A stretch of DNA of 64,000 bases. It comes from Sarcocystis neurona (Eukaryota > Apicomplexa > Conoidasida > Eucoccidiorida > Sarcocystidae). Location: contig KL647320.1 of assembly GCA_000727475.1 (NCBI GenBank), forward strand, positions 1,041,072 to 1,105,071. Reading direction: 5' to 3'. The notes beneath the pieces are model-generated. The model was given only the letters and a program-made list of their open reading frames with translations, did not search any database and had not been told where the DNA came from. A program made the translations under genes and the position numbers. Positions 1-11,343 of the stretch are shown in pieces; position 1 is the stretch's first letter, and the number at the start of each line of letters is the position of its first letter.

Positions 1-392
1 CAGCCGCTGCAGCGGCGAGTGGGTGTCTCTCCGAAAGTGATGAACGCATTTTTACGAATCGAAGAGATATACATAGCGATGTACATATGCGTGTGTGTAT
101 GTACGTCTGCATATATTCATTCACCTAGGTTCACACATGGCTAGTTCTATCCGGCCAGTAGGTATCCATGAATCTACGTGGGTTCGTGTCTGGACAGTCT
201 TTTCCTCTGGCTTAGAAGTACATATACGCGTGTCTATCTGTGTGTATGTATGTGTGTATTTGTACCCCGTCACACGTACACGGGGAAATAGATACCCTCG
301 CCGTGTTGCAGGTATTTGTGGTTCTTTGCATAGAAGCAGACATATGGTCACTGCCACGTGTGTGACATTTGTCAGCTTTGGCAGAGGTAAGA
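1..392. other. Upstream spacer of the PEX3 gene, no gene seen
   Basis: GT/TA-rich microsatellite-like sequence (many gtatgt and tatatg steps) with no coding signal in either strand. Frames open across it contain no recognisable domain. It presumably holds the promoter and 5' UTR of the gene starting at 393, but I cannot point to a defined element. Confidence 0.5.
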
Positions 393-3300
393 ATGATGTT
401 GCAGAAGGCGTGGGAGGCGGTGAAGCGGCACCGGTGGAGGTTGCTGCTGGCAGCAGGGGGCACAGCAGCAAGTGCCGCGTATGTGGGGCATCGGGTGTAC
501 GTACAGTACAAGCAGCTAGAGGAGGAACTGCTGCGACAAATGGAAGATTTCGATAGAGAGCTCGCGCGGGAAGTCGGCCTGAGGGGGCTCCGAGCTACGG
601 AGGAAGCAGACGACGAACCAACAAGCGACTTCACGCCAACTGCTGTTGCCGCTCCTGCTGCTGCTGCTATTTTTTCTCCGGATGAGGGTCGCACCCCTGC
701 GTGTCCTTCCCTCCATGTTTTGTTGCCTTCCGCTGCTCGTTGCTCTAGGGCTGGTGTCGCTGGCGCGTCTGCTTCCTCGGCAGGGCAGTCTCTCTCTGCA
801 GACGTCGCACTCGCCGAAGCCGAGCCGAAGCATCCGCTACAACAGCAGCAGCAGGGTCATCATCGGCAGCTTTGCCTTCAGCAGCAGCAAAAGTGTCTGC
901 AGCCGGGGACCGCGCAACAAGAGGCGACCCCTGTCGGCGATGTAGCAGAGAAAGCAGGCAAGTTTATCGCTGACTGGGAGGTAGCTCTGCATTTCCTTCG
1001 GCAGCAAGAACTGATCGACACTACCGTCTGGCAACAAGTGAAAGACAACGGGCTGCGAGAGAAGCTTAACAGGTTTTTTTCTGTAAAACGCTACATAGAG
1101 CTGCTGCAGGATCCTATGGCTGCGCGTCTGCTGTCACCTACTGAGAAGCGTAGTTGTTTCTTTCTGCTGGAAATCGAAACGTTCGCTAAAACTCTTACAA
1201 CGTTATATGTCGTCGTCCTGCTGCATCTGCTGCACCGAGTACATCTCAACATTCTGGCTCGCCAGCTCATCGAGCCGCCTCGTTCAGTTTCTTGTCGTCC
1301 TAGTGTTCCTGCGTCCGCTGCTGCTGCTCCTGCGCCGGCATTTTTTGCTGCGGCCCCAGATGTTGCTGCTGCTTCAAGTGGCACACGTAGGACCCATGGC
1401 GACCGGTTGACCAAAACGCGGCGATGCATCAGCGATGTGCAGCAAGGGATCCATACAGCAGAGCGAAGCTATGGGCGGTTGGCTTCATACCAGCTTGGAG
1501 ACTACCAAATCAAATTTGCCTTCCTGACAAGCGTCCGCTTCTTTGTCAACTCTACGCAGATATTGTCGCGTATAGCGTCTCACTTTAGGAATGCTGCAGC
1601 TCAAGTGCTGCAACCTGTTTCTCCGGAGCATGTTGTCTCATCACAGCAACTGCTTGTTCTGCTGCTGCAGACCGTTTTTAAGGCCCACTTTGCTATCATC
1701 GCTGAGGCTGCTGCAGGTGGTGCTACAGCGGCTGGGACTCGTGCACCGCCACATACTCTCCGTAGCGTTGCCAGCATCTGCCGCAGTCGTACCCGCAACA
1801 GTTGCACCAGCGGAAGCAGCCCGCTGAGCAGGAGCAGCACTTGCCGTACTGGTTGTCCGGCACACTTCAGATATAGGGGCGCCAACGAAGGCCAACACGC
1901 ATCCAGCTGTAGCAGCAACACTGGCAGACAGAAGAATACAAAACGCTCCTGGAGCCAGACCAGCCCAAGCCCGAGCAGCAGATGCCCCAGGAGCCGAAGC
2001 TGTGACCACGGCAGAAGGAGCAGCTGCGATTCGCCCAGCGGCCCTGACAAGTGCCGGACACCAGCAGCCGCACTGGGTCTTGCAGCGCTGCTGCTACCTA
2101 GAGGGAATGACGCAGCTTTGCTGCGTATTTCCGCCGGTGCGGACGACTCGCAGAAAAGTAGGCGAGGGCAGCCACGGCGCGGGGGAGGAGAAGTCGGCGG
2201 TCGTGAGGCAGCGTCCCCAGACGTAGTGCCCACCAGCATGCGCGACAGCAGCGGTCAAATGCAAGACAGGATTTCTGCAGTGCGACAGAGAAGTCGAAAA
2301 TACAAGGAAAAGCCTACCAGCACTGCTCAACGTAGTTGCACCACTGCTGCTGGGGAAACTGCGGCAGTGAGCGAAGGCGTAGAGCTACCCGAGGCGGCCT
2401 TACTACGAGTGGGCTGTCTCTTAGATGAGGCAAGAGATTACTTGGAATCGCCTGCTGCAACAGCTGCAGTTGTAGAATCTCTTGCGTCTGCAGTGTGGCT
2501 TCTCACCAGGCTCCTGCAGCAGGCTCTCTTGCATGCAGGGCATGCTACTGCTCTCAGTAGTACTACTTCTACTACTACTACTTCCTCGGGTCGCGGCACT
2601 GTCCCTCGCACGCCAGCTGCTCTTTCTAAAAAAGCAGCCACTGTAAGTCATCTTTGTCGAAGAACTGCGGCGGCCACACCCTCTCAAAGCCCTGCTGTTG
2701 CTGGTGAAGTTGATGTTGCTCCGCTTCATGCTGCTCGACATTCCATACCTGCTGTGGTTGCTCCCGAGTGTTACCCACCTGCTAGCCGCTGTTCAACTCG
2801 TGCTGCTGCTGGCGAGTCCTCAAGTGGTGCTGCTGCCGAGTGCACAGGTAGTGCTGCTGCCGGCTGCTCGCCGTGTGCAGCGGCTATTAAACTGCAGCAG
2901 CGGAAAACTCTACTTGCTGCAGGTCCGTCTGCCCAACAGGGACACGGCGAAAGTCGTGCGGCAGATGGAGCGGACTCTCTTCCTGGTACACCAAGGCGAA
3001 GGAGACGCGGCAGCCAAGACAGTCTCTCTCTCACGCAGCAGCAGAAGCTGCGAGCCACAACAACAGAGGCGACGGGGCAGAACGCAGAGGTCGACCTAGA
3101 AGCGCAACAACGGCATAGCCAGACTGAGACACTGCCGCTGCAGCAGCAACAACAGGAACAGCACGAGCAACTCCAGCAGCAGGGGGAAAGACGCGGGTAC
3201 ACGCAGCAATTGGAGCAGCAGGCGGAGCCGGCGACGCCGAGACAGCAGCAGCAGAAGTTTCTGCAGCACGGGCAAGAGCAGAGAGACCAGCAGCCGGAAA

Positions 3301-5309
3301 AAAGAGAGCAGCGAAAAGAGCAGCAGAAGAAAAATGGGCAGAACGTGCCAGACCAGGAAACGGCGAAATGCGAGAAGGGGTGTGTTTTTTCGTTCGCGCA
3401 CTGCGTGTCATGTGTGTGTTTATCAAATGAGTGGCTGCTGGGCATGCACCGCAAGACAACAAGTTCTTCGGTAACCGTCCCTGCTGCTTCTCGTGGAGCT
3501 GCTTTTTCTGCGGAAGGACGGACTGCAGCAACAGCAGCAACAACAGGCGGCAGGGCGTTTGTGGATTTATCGGCTAGCAGTGACTTGTTTGATTTACTCG
3601 GTGCCCTGCCCTCGATGGAAAATCTCGCGTGTGTTGCGTTCTTTCCCTGCTGCAACACGACAGCCTCCCTGCAGCAAATCCAACTGCAGCTTGCTGTCAT
3701 CAAGCAGAGGCGGCGTCGTGGAGCAGGACGGCAGCAGGGAATGCAGCAGCGTGTTGCTGCTGCAGCACGTGATCTAGCCCCTTTCTTGCCACGTCTGCTT
3801 TGGCAAGATATCCTGGACCGCGAGAGTGATTCTCCTTTTCGAACGAAGCAGAAGCCGCAAAGCGTGCTGCCCGAGCACCAGCAGCGGGACAAGGACCGGT
3901 TGCTGCTGCAGTCACCGAGGCTCGCTGAGCGACAGAAGAGGCCGCAGGAGCTAATTCAGAAAGGAATGTCTGATGCGGGAAAGCAACAGCAGGCGGTGCT
4001 TCGTCAGCAGCACGTGCTAGTGTCACACAAGCTGCAAAGCAAATTGAAAGCACAGGAACAAAGTGACCGGCATCATGTGCAGCAGCACACCGTTCCATCG
4101 GAGACTTGGCAGCCGGAGCGACAGCAGCAGCAGAATGCGGTGCTGGGGAAGCAGCAGCAACAGAAGCGGACGGCTAAGCAGCAGTACAGGCACGGATTAG
4201 AGAAGGTGAAAACCCAGCTAACAGAGCAGCAACAGCACTATCACCAGCAGTTTCTCTGTCTGCCTGATAATGACGTGCTGCAGCAGAGCAGTGCGCCAGC
4301 GCTTTCGGAAGTGGTCTCGGCCGAGAAGGGGAGTTGCGTTTTACCGCAACAGCAACAGCAACTGCTACCGCAGACCGGACCCGCTTTTTTCGAACAGAAG
4401 GAAGAGCATCGGCAGACACAAGAGAGCAAGGAGCCCCACGTCCCCTCTCCCCAGCAGCAGCAGCAGTACCATCACCACCACCACGTGGGACAGCGGCAGG
4501 AGCCCAGTCGTTTGCAGCAACAGCAGCGGCAGGAGCGTTGTGAGCAGGGGCTGCTGGAACAAGAGATATATCAATTACAGCAGCAGCGACGGCAGCCGCG
4601 GAATATGCTGTTGACGCAACGGCACAACGTCGATGAGCGTGGTTTGCAGAAACACCCGTGTCTGCCGCAGCAGCTCTGCCATGTAGCAGTACAGAGCGGT
4701 TTGGGAAAGCGAGCGCTAGCAGAAGCGCAGGGAGGCTCTGTAAATGAAATCGACGACTACGACGGACATACGGCAGAATCAAAACTGCGGCACGCGGGCT
4801 CAGACACTTCGTACGTTCGAAGTCCTGCACAGGAGCCACATGCGATTGTCGTCGCCTATCAACAGGATGTGGATTTGGCTGGTGGGGACTTGAATGAAGA
4901 ACAGGCATTGCGTGAGGACGACTCCGAAGAGACTGCAACTCTTGAGAGGCCACCAGCAGTAGCGACTTTAAGGGGAGAACCAGAAGCAGCCGTATTAGAC
5001 GCACAAGAAGCAGCAGCGGCACGAGAAGCAGGAGTCGCAACAGCAGCAGAAGCCGCAGGCGAGACGGCCGCAACAACTGCAGAAGGAGTATCCGCGGGTG
5101 AAGCAGCAGAGGTGACACAAAAGACAGCAGCAGCTAAAACAGCGACAACAGTGCTAACAGGGGGAGAGGCAACAAAATTTTCACCGGATACAACAACAGA
5201 TGTCCGAGACGTGCTGACACCTGGAGAATGTGCGTCTGCAACAGGCGGCTTTAACGCATCGAAAGTGGAAGCAGCAGAGGCTCGCGCGCAGCTTAAGGTG
5301 CAGCAGTGA
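393..5309 (+). CDS. PEX3: PEX3-like peroxisomal biogenesis factor with long Gln-rich extension
   Basis: Probable peroxin-3, the peroxisomal membrane anchor that receives PEX19 with its membrane-protein cargo. The frame is open upstream, but the first ATGs are at 393 and 396. They give a basic stretch (KRHRWRLLL) followed by a small-residue membrane segment at about 435-505, the PEX3 N-terminal anchor layout. Further PEX3-like blocks follow in family order: a helix pair ending in HRVHLNILARQLI (about 1190-1275), AAQVLQPVSPEHV (about 1590-1630), LLDEARDYLESP (about 2416-2451) and a C-terminal SSDLFDLLGALPSMEN block (about 3570-3620). Low-complexity Ala/Ser/Gln inserts separate them. After the last block about 560 further residues are mostly Gln-rich, then Ala/Glu-rich, to the stop at 5309. 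The usual family length is 370-450 residues against 1638 here, so some inserts may be unrecognised in-frame introns. Coccidia are reported to keep peroxins. Block matches are from memory of the family, not an alignment. Confidence 0.8.
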   Translation: MMLQKAWEAVKRHRWRLLLAAGGTAASAAYVGHRVYVQYKQLEEELLRQMEDFDRELAREVGLRGLRATEEADDEPTSDFTPTAVAAPAAAAIFSPDEGRTPACPSLHVLLPSAARCSRAGVAGASASSAGQSLSADVALAEAEPKHPLQQQQQGHHRQLCLQQQQKCLQPGTAQQEATPVGDVAEKAGKFIADWEVALHFLRQQELIDTTVWQQVKDNGLREKLNRFFSVKRYIELLQDPMAARLLSPTEKRSCFFLLEIETFAKTLTTLYVVVLLHLLHRVHLNILARQLIEPPRSVSCRPSVPASAAAAPAPAFFAAAPDVAAASSGTRRTHGDRLTKTRRCISDVQQGIHTAERSYGRLASYQLGDYQIKFAFLTSVRFFVNSTQILSRIASHFRNAAAQVLQPVSPEHVVSSQQLLVLLLQTVFKAHFAIIAEAAAGGATAAGTRAPPHTLRSVASICRSRTRNSCTSGSSPLSRSSTCRTGCPAHFRYRGANEGQHASSCSSNTGRQKNTKRSWSQTSPSPSSRCPRSRSCDHGRRSSCDSPSGPDKCRTPAAALGLAALLLPRGNDAALLRISAGADDSQKSRRGQPRRGGGEVGGREAASPDVVPTSMRDSSGQMQDRISAVRQRSRKYKEKPTSTAQRSCTTAAGETAAVSEGVELPEAALLRVGCLLDEARDYLESPAATAAVVESLASAVWLLTRLLQQALLHAGHATALSSTTSTTTTSSGRGTVPRTPAALSKKAATVSHLCRRTAAATPSQSPAVAGEVDVAPLHAARHSIPAVVAPECYPPASRCSTRAAAGESSSGAAAECTGSAAAGCSPCAAAIKLQQRKTLLAAGPSAQQGHGESRAADGADSLPGTPRRRRRGSQDSLSLTQQQKLRATTTEATGQNAEVDLEAQQRHSQTETLPLQQQQQEQHEQLQQQGERRGYTQQLEQQAEPATPRQQQQKFLQHGQEQRDQQPEKREQRKEQQKKNGQNVPDQETAKCEKGCVFSFAHCVSCVCLSNEWLLGMHRKTTSSSVTVPAASRGAAFSAEGRTAATAATTGGRAFVDLSASSDLFDLLGALPSMENLACVAFFPCCNTTASLQQIQLQLAVIKQRRRRGAGRQQGMQQRVAAAARDLAPFLPRLLWQDILDRESDSPFRTKQKPQSVLPEHQQRDKDRLLLQSPRLAERQKRPQELIQKGMSDAGKQQQAVLRQQHVLVSHKLQSKLKAQEQSDRHHVQQHTVPSETWQPERQQQQNAVLGKQQQQKRTAKQQYRHGLEKVKTQLTEQQQHYHQQFLCLPDNDVLQQSSAPALSEVVSAEKGSCVLPQQQQQLLPQTGPAFFEQKEEHRQTQESKEPHVPSPQQQQQYHHHHHVGQRQEPSRLQQQQRQERCEQGLLEQEIYQLQQQRRQPRNMLLTQRHNVDERGLQKHPCLPQQLCHVAVQSGLGKRALAEAQGGSVNEIDDYDGHTAESKLRHAGSDTSYVRSPAQEPHAIVVAYQQDVDLAGGDLNEEQALREDDSEETATLERPPAVATLRGEPEAAVLDAQEAAAAREAGVATAAEAAGETAATTAEGVSAGEAAEVTQKTAAAKTATTVLTGGEATKFSPDTTTDVRDVLTPGECASATGGFNASKVEAAEARAQLKVQQ

Positions 5310-5459
5310 CACAGGTGGTGCAAAGCAAGAAGTAGCACGGTCGGAAAACCCGCTGCATTCGTTCAATGTGTAATAGAAAAAGCACGTGGTAGGGAAGAAA
5401 AATACAGAGAAATGTGACTTTCTGCTGGCGTGGTTGTTGCGGAAGGCTACCACCTACGT

Positions 5460-5610
5460 GTGGTGGTGAAATGGAATCACCTGCTGCAGCTCTCGTGTTT
5501 GACTGATAACTATGCAGAGAAGTGAAGAAGAGCCAGTGTTGTTGCTGCAGCGGAGCCGAAGAAACGCCACCAGAGCAGCACCAGTGCCGGCGACAGCAGC
5601 AGCAGCCGGA
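5460..5610. repeat. Diverged duplicated segment, copy 1
   Basis: This stretch and 6470-6620 share a collinear series of words: a tggaa block, tg(a/g)ctgataa, a purine-rich step, then (c/t)tgc(t)ccagcgga-type and acgc(c/t)accaga blocks ending in a CAG-rich tail. Similarity is by eye, roughly 65-75 percent. A short open frame (5512-5715) covers part of copy 1 and has no counterpart of similar length in copy 2, so I do not call it a gene. Confidence 0.45.
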
Positions 5611-6469
5611 TCCAAGGGGAGGACCTTAGTGGCGGCAACAACAGCTGAAGGGAAAGCAATAGTAGAAACAGCAGGAAAGCAACTGCAGCAGGAACCCCTG
5701 CACAGCAGGCAGTAGCAGTGCTTGCTCACAGATGAGGCAGTACAGCTCAAAGCAGCGTGCGCCACCGCTGTCGTTCAAAAACTAAAGTAGTGTGGTGAGG
5801 TGTAGATTGGTGATCCGCACACCCCGTTATCTTTATATGGCAGACATCTGCGCTGAAAACAGCAGCGGCCCCCTGCCGCCGGATCAACCGCAAAAGCCGA
5901 AGAAGAAGCCGCCCCGGGAAACACACGCTGTTCTGCAGTACCTTACAAGTTCATATATGTATATATATATACACATGTATATGTGTGAAATAACAGTGTA
6001 AGGATACAGGCTGACAATCATTTATATATGGAAACGTGTGCGTGCGTACGTATGTATGTATGCCCTACTGCGTGTATATTCAGTTGTGCTTGCTTGTGCA
6101 CGTCACGGTTGACGCATTTTCATCTCCAGATACTCCTAGATGTATCCGCTCGATCGACGGGTATAGAAGCGTGGGAGATGTTTGTTCTGTTTTTTTAAAA
6201 AAATTCTGTTTCGTAGCTTCAGTCGCCTGCGCTGTTGGGACACGATAGTAAGATTCTGCTTCTCACGAAGGTCGCTGCTTTTTCAGGGCGAAAGATGGAG
6301 TCAACGGGAGCCCTTCCTCCCTGAATGTGCGCCTGCGCTCTTTGGCGGGCAAATACGTTTCTATATATGCATATATTCACATATAGATAGCAGTCTATTT
6401 TCGGCCTGACTTACCCATGTGTCAAAGGATATATCTATATAAATACATACTTGTGTGCGTTGCTGTAAT

Positions 6470-6620
6470 GGAAGCAGCTGCGACAGCTGTGGTGATTGGC
6501 TGATAATTAGGCAAACAAGCGTAGGTAATTAGGCAAACAAGCGTAGGAGAGGCAGTGTGGCTGCTCCAGCGGATCCGAGGGAACGCTACCAGATTAACAC
6601 GAGTGCTGGCAGCAGCCGAA
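6470..6620. repeat. Diverged duplicated segment, copy 2
   Basis: Partner of 5460-5610, same orientation, about 1 kb downstream. It carries an extra internal 22-bp tandem duplication (6504-6547) that copy 1 lacks. Confidence 0.45.
6504..6547. repeat. 22-bp tandem duplication
   Basis: Two perfect adjacent copies of a 22-base unit starting taattaggcaaacaagcgta. Local duplication inside the second copy of the diverged segment. Confidence 0.85.
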
Positions 6621-9386
6621 GCAGCAGCGCGAGCCTGCGCGTCCCCTTTCCGTTCATCTTTCGTATGATTGGTTATCCTACGTGTCTGTGTCTTTGGTCA
6701 GTCACCTGACCTGCCCGCGGATGTCTACTTCATCGTATTCTCGGCGGATGCGCAAGCCGGTGCGTGTGTTTCTCGTTGCCGACAGCAGCTATCGTTCCTC
6801 TTCAGACGGTACACGCTAAAAACTTGGAAGCCTTGCAGTCGATAGTGATGACCCATCGTTTCTTTTCAAAAGTCGCTTCACTTACTGATTTAGGCTTCCC
6901 CAGCCTTCACTGCTCGTCGATCAGAACAGCGCGTCTTGCGAAGATGGTTTTCAACTGCCAGCTTCTGCAGATGTCCTTCCGGTAAATGTCGTCCCTTCTA
7001 GATTTTAAGCGCTACGGCCAAAAAGGATGCTGCATTTGTCGAAGCACCCACGCATCTCTCAGCTGGTGTTGTTGCTCCACCTGATGCAGCCACGTTGAGC
7101 TTGAGGCTGTTCTTGTCGTTCCTCGTCGTCTACTGCTTCCCGTGGCTTAGCCTTTTCTGTCGCGTGCGTCTTCCATGTAGCTGGTGGAGCCCGTGCCCAC
7201 AGAAAAATAAAGCAAAGACCGTTTTCATAGTAGCTTCATCCAGAGAGTATTCAGCGTGAGCTCAAGCAGAGCGTTCGGCTGCTTCCGACGCCACTGTACA
7301 TCCCGCTCTGATCTACCTGATGCAGTTTCGTTGTTTCGACGCTAATTTTCTGCTTGCTTACGGAATCTCTTGCTTCCACAGGTGGATTACTTCACACTTC
7401 ATCCATAGCTGATAGCCCCTTCTACCAGTTAAAGCGTTTCTATTCTAGGTTCAGTCTTCAAGCGGATGTCAAGGCCCCTGCTGACGCTGTCGCTCTTCCT
7501 GAGCATCTGCATCCTTTAAGTAGAGCATTGAATCGTTTTGACGTCTTTGCAAAGATGTTCGAGCGAGTTCTTCCCGCATATACCATTTCACTTCCAACAA
7601 GTAGCATTGTACCCACTGAAAAAGTCGGATCGGTGCCCCACGCTCCTTTAGAGAGAATGCGTTACAGTTGCATGGGGTTTTATTTGTGTAGGTGTATTTC
7701 TGGGTGTGGGATGGAAAGTGAATGAGAGCACACTCAGATGCGAGGGTGTCTGTTTAGTCGCAAGCAACGTCGGTAACTACGTTGCCACAGCCTGTTGGAC
7801 AGGAGCGAGTGAACACGCTAAATTGCTTGTGTGCACGTGGATGACAAGATAACAACTACCTCTGTATACGTGTATGTATGCATGTACAGACGAATTTCCT
7901 AGATGTACCCAAAAGTGTGTCCGATCAGAAGAGGTGAAAGCTTCAGGCGGAAATTCCGCATCTACGTTCACAGTACCCCCACGGCCGAGGTGTCGCTCGC
8001 TGATCTCAGGACAGGCCTTCAGGAAGATGTCGTCCTTAGTAATGGAGCACTGGCAATACTGAAACATTATCACCCGAAGCTCGCCACAGTCTACATATTG
8101 CCGTAACTGTTGAGTTTGTGTGCACTACTATGCATCTTATTAAGGGTGTATGTCAAGGAGAACTGTCCGTCTGGGGCTCCCTGCTGGCAGAAACGGTCTT
8201 TCTTCAGTTCACGCCTTTTTGAATGGATGCTTGAAATGTATCATGCTCGACGGTGTTCGTTGTTCCATCTGCGTACTTTTCCACACAGGTGTCACGGAAA
8301 CTAAAACGCGCTTGCGTTGCCGCGGCCCGCCCACGGTTGGCGTCCCTCCCCTCGTCTTGTAAGGCAAACCAGTAACGGCGGTATACTGAAGCTATTTCCA
8401 GCCACGTGTCCAGACTTCCTCTGGAGGAAGAGGAGGAATATGAAACACATCTAAATGGCCGTAAGGTTTTTCCGGATTCTTAGATGCAAAGGTACGCACC
8501 CGCTGCTCGCTTGCTTCCCCCACGCCTCCTTGACTGTTTCACAGTGAAGCTACATAAAAGTCGCGTCAGTAGCGCCTAACAAGTCAGCGGAAGGCTGAGG
8601 TACTTTATAGAATGGATGCCGCGTCAAGTCGAATGACCGAGGGCAAGTCCTTATACACCTCTCGTCTAGTTACCGAAAAGAAAGGCCGTCAGCAATTCAT
8701 TAATTCCCCCTTGACCAGAAGCTGCTCACGAATCACGTCAGGCAAGCAAGATTCCGGCAGTTTCCTCGGTCAGAGCCCCCCCCTGCCGGGCGCATTCCGC
8801 ACACTCTGTGGGAAAGGACAAGCCGTTGTTACCACTGCTACTGTAGTTACTAGGGATGAGAGCTGTGATACTACTGCTACTGATACTACTAATGCTGTGA
8901 TTATGGATGAAACAACTCCCACGACCTCTAAAATTACGCCAGCCACTCTTGAAATTGTTACTGCTACTCCTGCTGCCAAATTGCTCGTAGTAAGGGTGCT
9001 CCAAATCACCGTATTGCTGGTTTCGTTTCCCTGCCGGTAGTCCATCCATGTTGGTACGGAGAGAGCGACGAAGACAGTATCTTAGCGCATACTACTCAGG
9101 CACAGTGACACGTCCTAACCGGCTGCCCTTCGTGCGACCATTATTCGTGACGTTTTAGAATTCCCTCAGTGTACATACTTGTCCTTTGTCGCTTGCTTTC
9201 CCTTCTAGTACTCTTCACGCGTGTGCGCCTGCAGGCCTAGCCGACGTTTTCGTTTTGAAACAGGCGTACCGCCCCTTGGCTCCACAGATCCTCGTCTTTC
9301 CGAAGGAACGCGAGCCTATCCCTCACGCACGCGCTCTCCTCCAGCAACCTCAGCTAACTTGGTCCGCCTTGCGAAGACCCAGCCGG
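6621..9386. other. Non-repetitive stretch without a supported gene
   Basis: About 2.8 kb with almost no trinucleotide runs, unlike its surroundings. Open frames are short: 123 codons at 7354-7725, 67 codons at 7903-8106 (ending in a stop after AILKHYHPKL) and 142 codons at 8612-9040. None shows a domain I recognise, and frames do not join through good splice sites. It could be decayed retroelement like 43-64 kb, or exons of an unrecognised gene. Confidence 0.4.
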
Positions 9387-9522
9387 TGGAAACACGTAAT
9401 GGGTGGAAACACCCAACTGCTGGAAACACCCAACGGCTGGAAACACGCAACCGCTGGAAACACCCAACGGCTGGAAACACCCAAGGGCTGGGAACACCCA
9501 ACGGCTGGAAACACCCAACGGC
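9387..9522. repeat. 17-bp minisatellite, 8 units
   Basis: Eight contiguous units of 17 bases, consensus tggaaacacccaacggc, each with zero to a few differences (first units carry cgtaatggg and actgc variants). No spacer between units, so it is a tandem minisatellite and not a CRISPR array. Seventeen is not a multiple of three, so it is unlikely to encode a repeat protein. Confidence 0.95.
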
Positions 9523-11305
9523 TGTAACTGTACCGCGACGTAAGGGTAGGAGCTGACTGCTGGCCAGTGAGCGTGTCTATTTTCGTTGCTTCAACAGCGT
9601 GTCAGTACCCCCAGTACGGAACACCCAGTCGAGGACGCCCAGCAGTGGACCAGAACATTTCTTCTGCAAAATGAGAGCAAGTCCTTTCCGTGCGCCTACT
9701 TACGACCTTGTTGCGGATGTTTCTTTGAGGAGGTCCATCTTTGGCATTGTCGGGCGTTTTGAAATAAGAGGGGGAATAATTTCCTCGCACATAGTAGTCA
9801 GTTCCGTTTTTCTTCCCATTCTGCGTCCCCGACGTAGAGGGATACCTGTCTCCGTGAGAGAGGCACAACTTGCTTTTCTCGTCGTGTGCCGGTGCGCGTT
9901 GCAAGTCGATGCTCTTGCCAGGTGTGCCCGATAGAGCGATTTTATCACCGCACGACTAACGAAAATCCATCCGACCCTTTCGCTCAACCATTCTTCTTCG
10001 CCGTCTGCTGATGGTGTTCGTGCCCTTTCCTCCAGCCGGTGCATAGATTTTCGTTTCGCGCAGTGTGTGCGTCATGTTGTACCTCTCTCCTGCGCTCCCT
10101 GGTTCCACCGTACGAACTCACCGTTACTAGCCAGCAGGCTTCTCATCGCAAAATCGTCACAAACAACACGAGAGAATCGGTAAGGGAAACTTATTTCCGT
10201 GCTTTTCTCCCCCCTGCTTCCGTCTACTCGAGCGTTATTTTTGAGTGCTGCTAGCCTCCACTTTTCTTCTCTTTTTCACGTGGTGCCTCCTTCCCGCGTC
10301 GTCTTGGCGTTCAACTCCCGACATGGCGGCCGTGCGCACCTCTCAGCTTCCCGCCCCCCTCTTGCACAAGACACACGCCCGTCGACAGTCCTTGCACACG
10401 TTACTTTGAATTACAACAAGTGGTGATGATAAGTTGGTTTTTTGCTGGACGGTTGTTATAAAACCGTCTAACTGCGCGCTCCGACCTGCAGCGCACAGTT
10501 TACTCGAGAGTGTACTGCTCTCCAGCTTACCCAGCTACTTCCTGTGAACAGCGTTGATTTCGATGAGCGTTTTTTGTTTTCGAGCAGTACCCACAAATCC
10601 TGCCTCGACCGTGTCCGTCCCGCGGCACTTCTCCCAGCGTCGTCGCCTGCACTTGCCCTTTCCTCGCTGCTCTTCGTTTAGTTCTTTTTAGATTGCCTTC
10701 CTCTGAAATTTAATTACATTCTGTTTATCATTTACGCACACAGGTGAGTATCGTCTCGCCCATTTTCGTCCCCCTGCGAAGGTTCGTGCCTTTTGTACAT
10801 GATGTAAGAAGTTAGGATGCCAGGTGAGCACTCCCTAGTCCAGATGCAGACATTCTCGTATATCTATGTGAATGCGGGTTTGTAGTACGCTATCTGTGAA
10901 TAATCTCGTAAGTGTACACACCATTCAAATACGTCGATATGTGGTTCTTGCTCTGCAGATGTCTATGTACACGTATGTGCATACTGTGTGTATGCACATG
11001 TCTGTGTGTCCATATTTAATATATGTCTACATGTACGCCCGTTAGCAGCACACAACTTCGTTGTCGGTGCTCAAGAGAGCGAAATTGCGTAGAAGGCATA
11101 CACACTCTGTACGCACAGGTACGCATGTGTGCAAATATATTTCTTTTCCAGCATTTACATCTATCTCAAGGCATATTTTGTGGAGTACTGAAGTCATGCA
11201 TGTCCACCTACTTGCATGACACCTGCATCCAGCCGCGCATACCGCACGACCGATATCTCAAACGAATACAGACGTATATACGTAGATTCATACTCTAATA
11301 TAGCA

Positions 11306-11343
<38 letters not shown>
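9523..11343. other. Intergenic, no gene seen
   Basis: No open frame longer than about 115 codons and no recognisable domain. From about 10860 the sequence becomes GTAT/TATG-rich and ends in a pure TA run (about 11310-11343) that abuts the assembly gap. Confidence 0.5.

Noticed and set aside
9387..9522. CRISPR-like array.
   Set aside because: Units are directly adjacent with no unique spacers, and the genome is eukaryotic.
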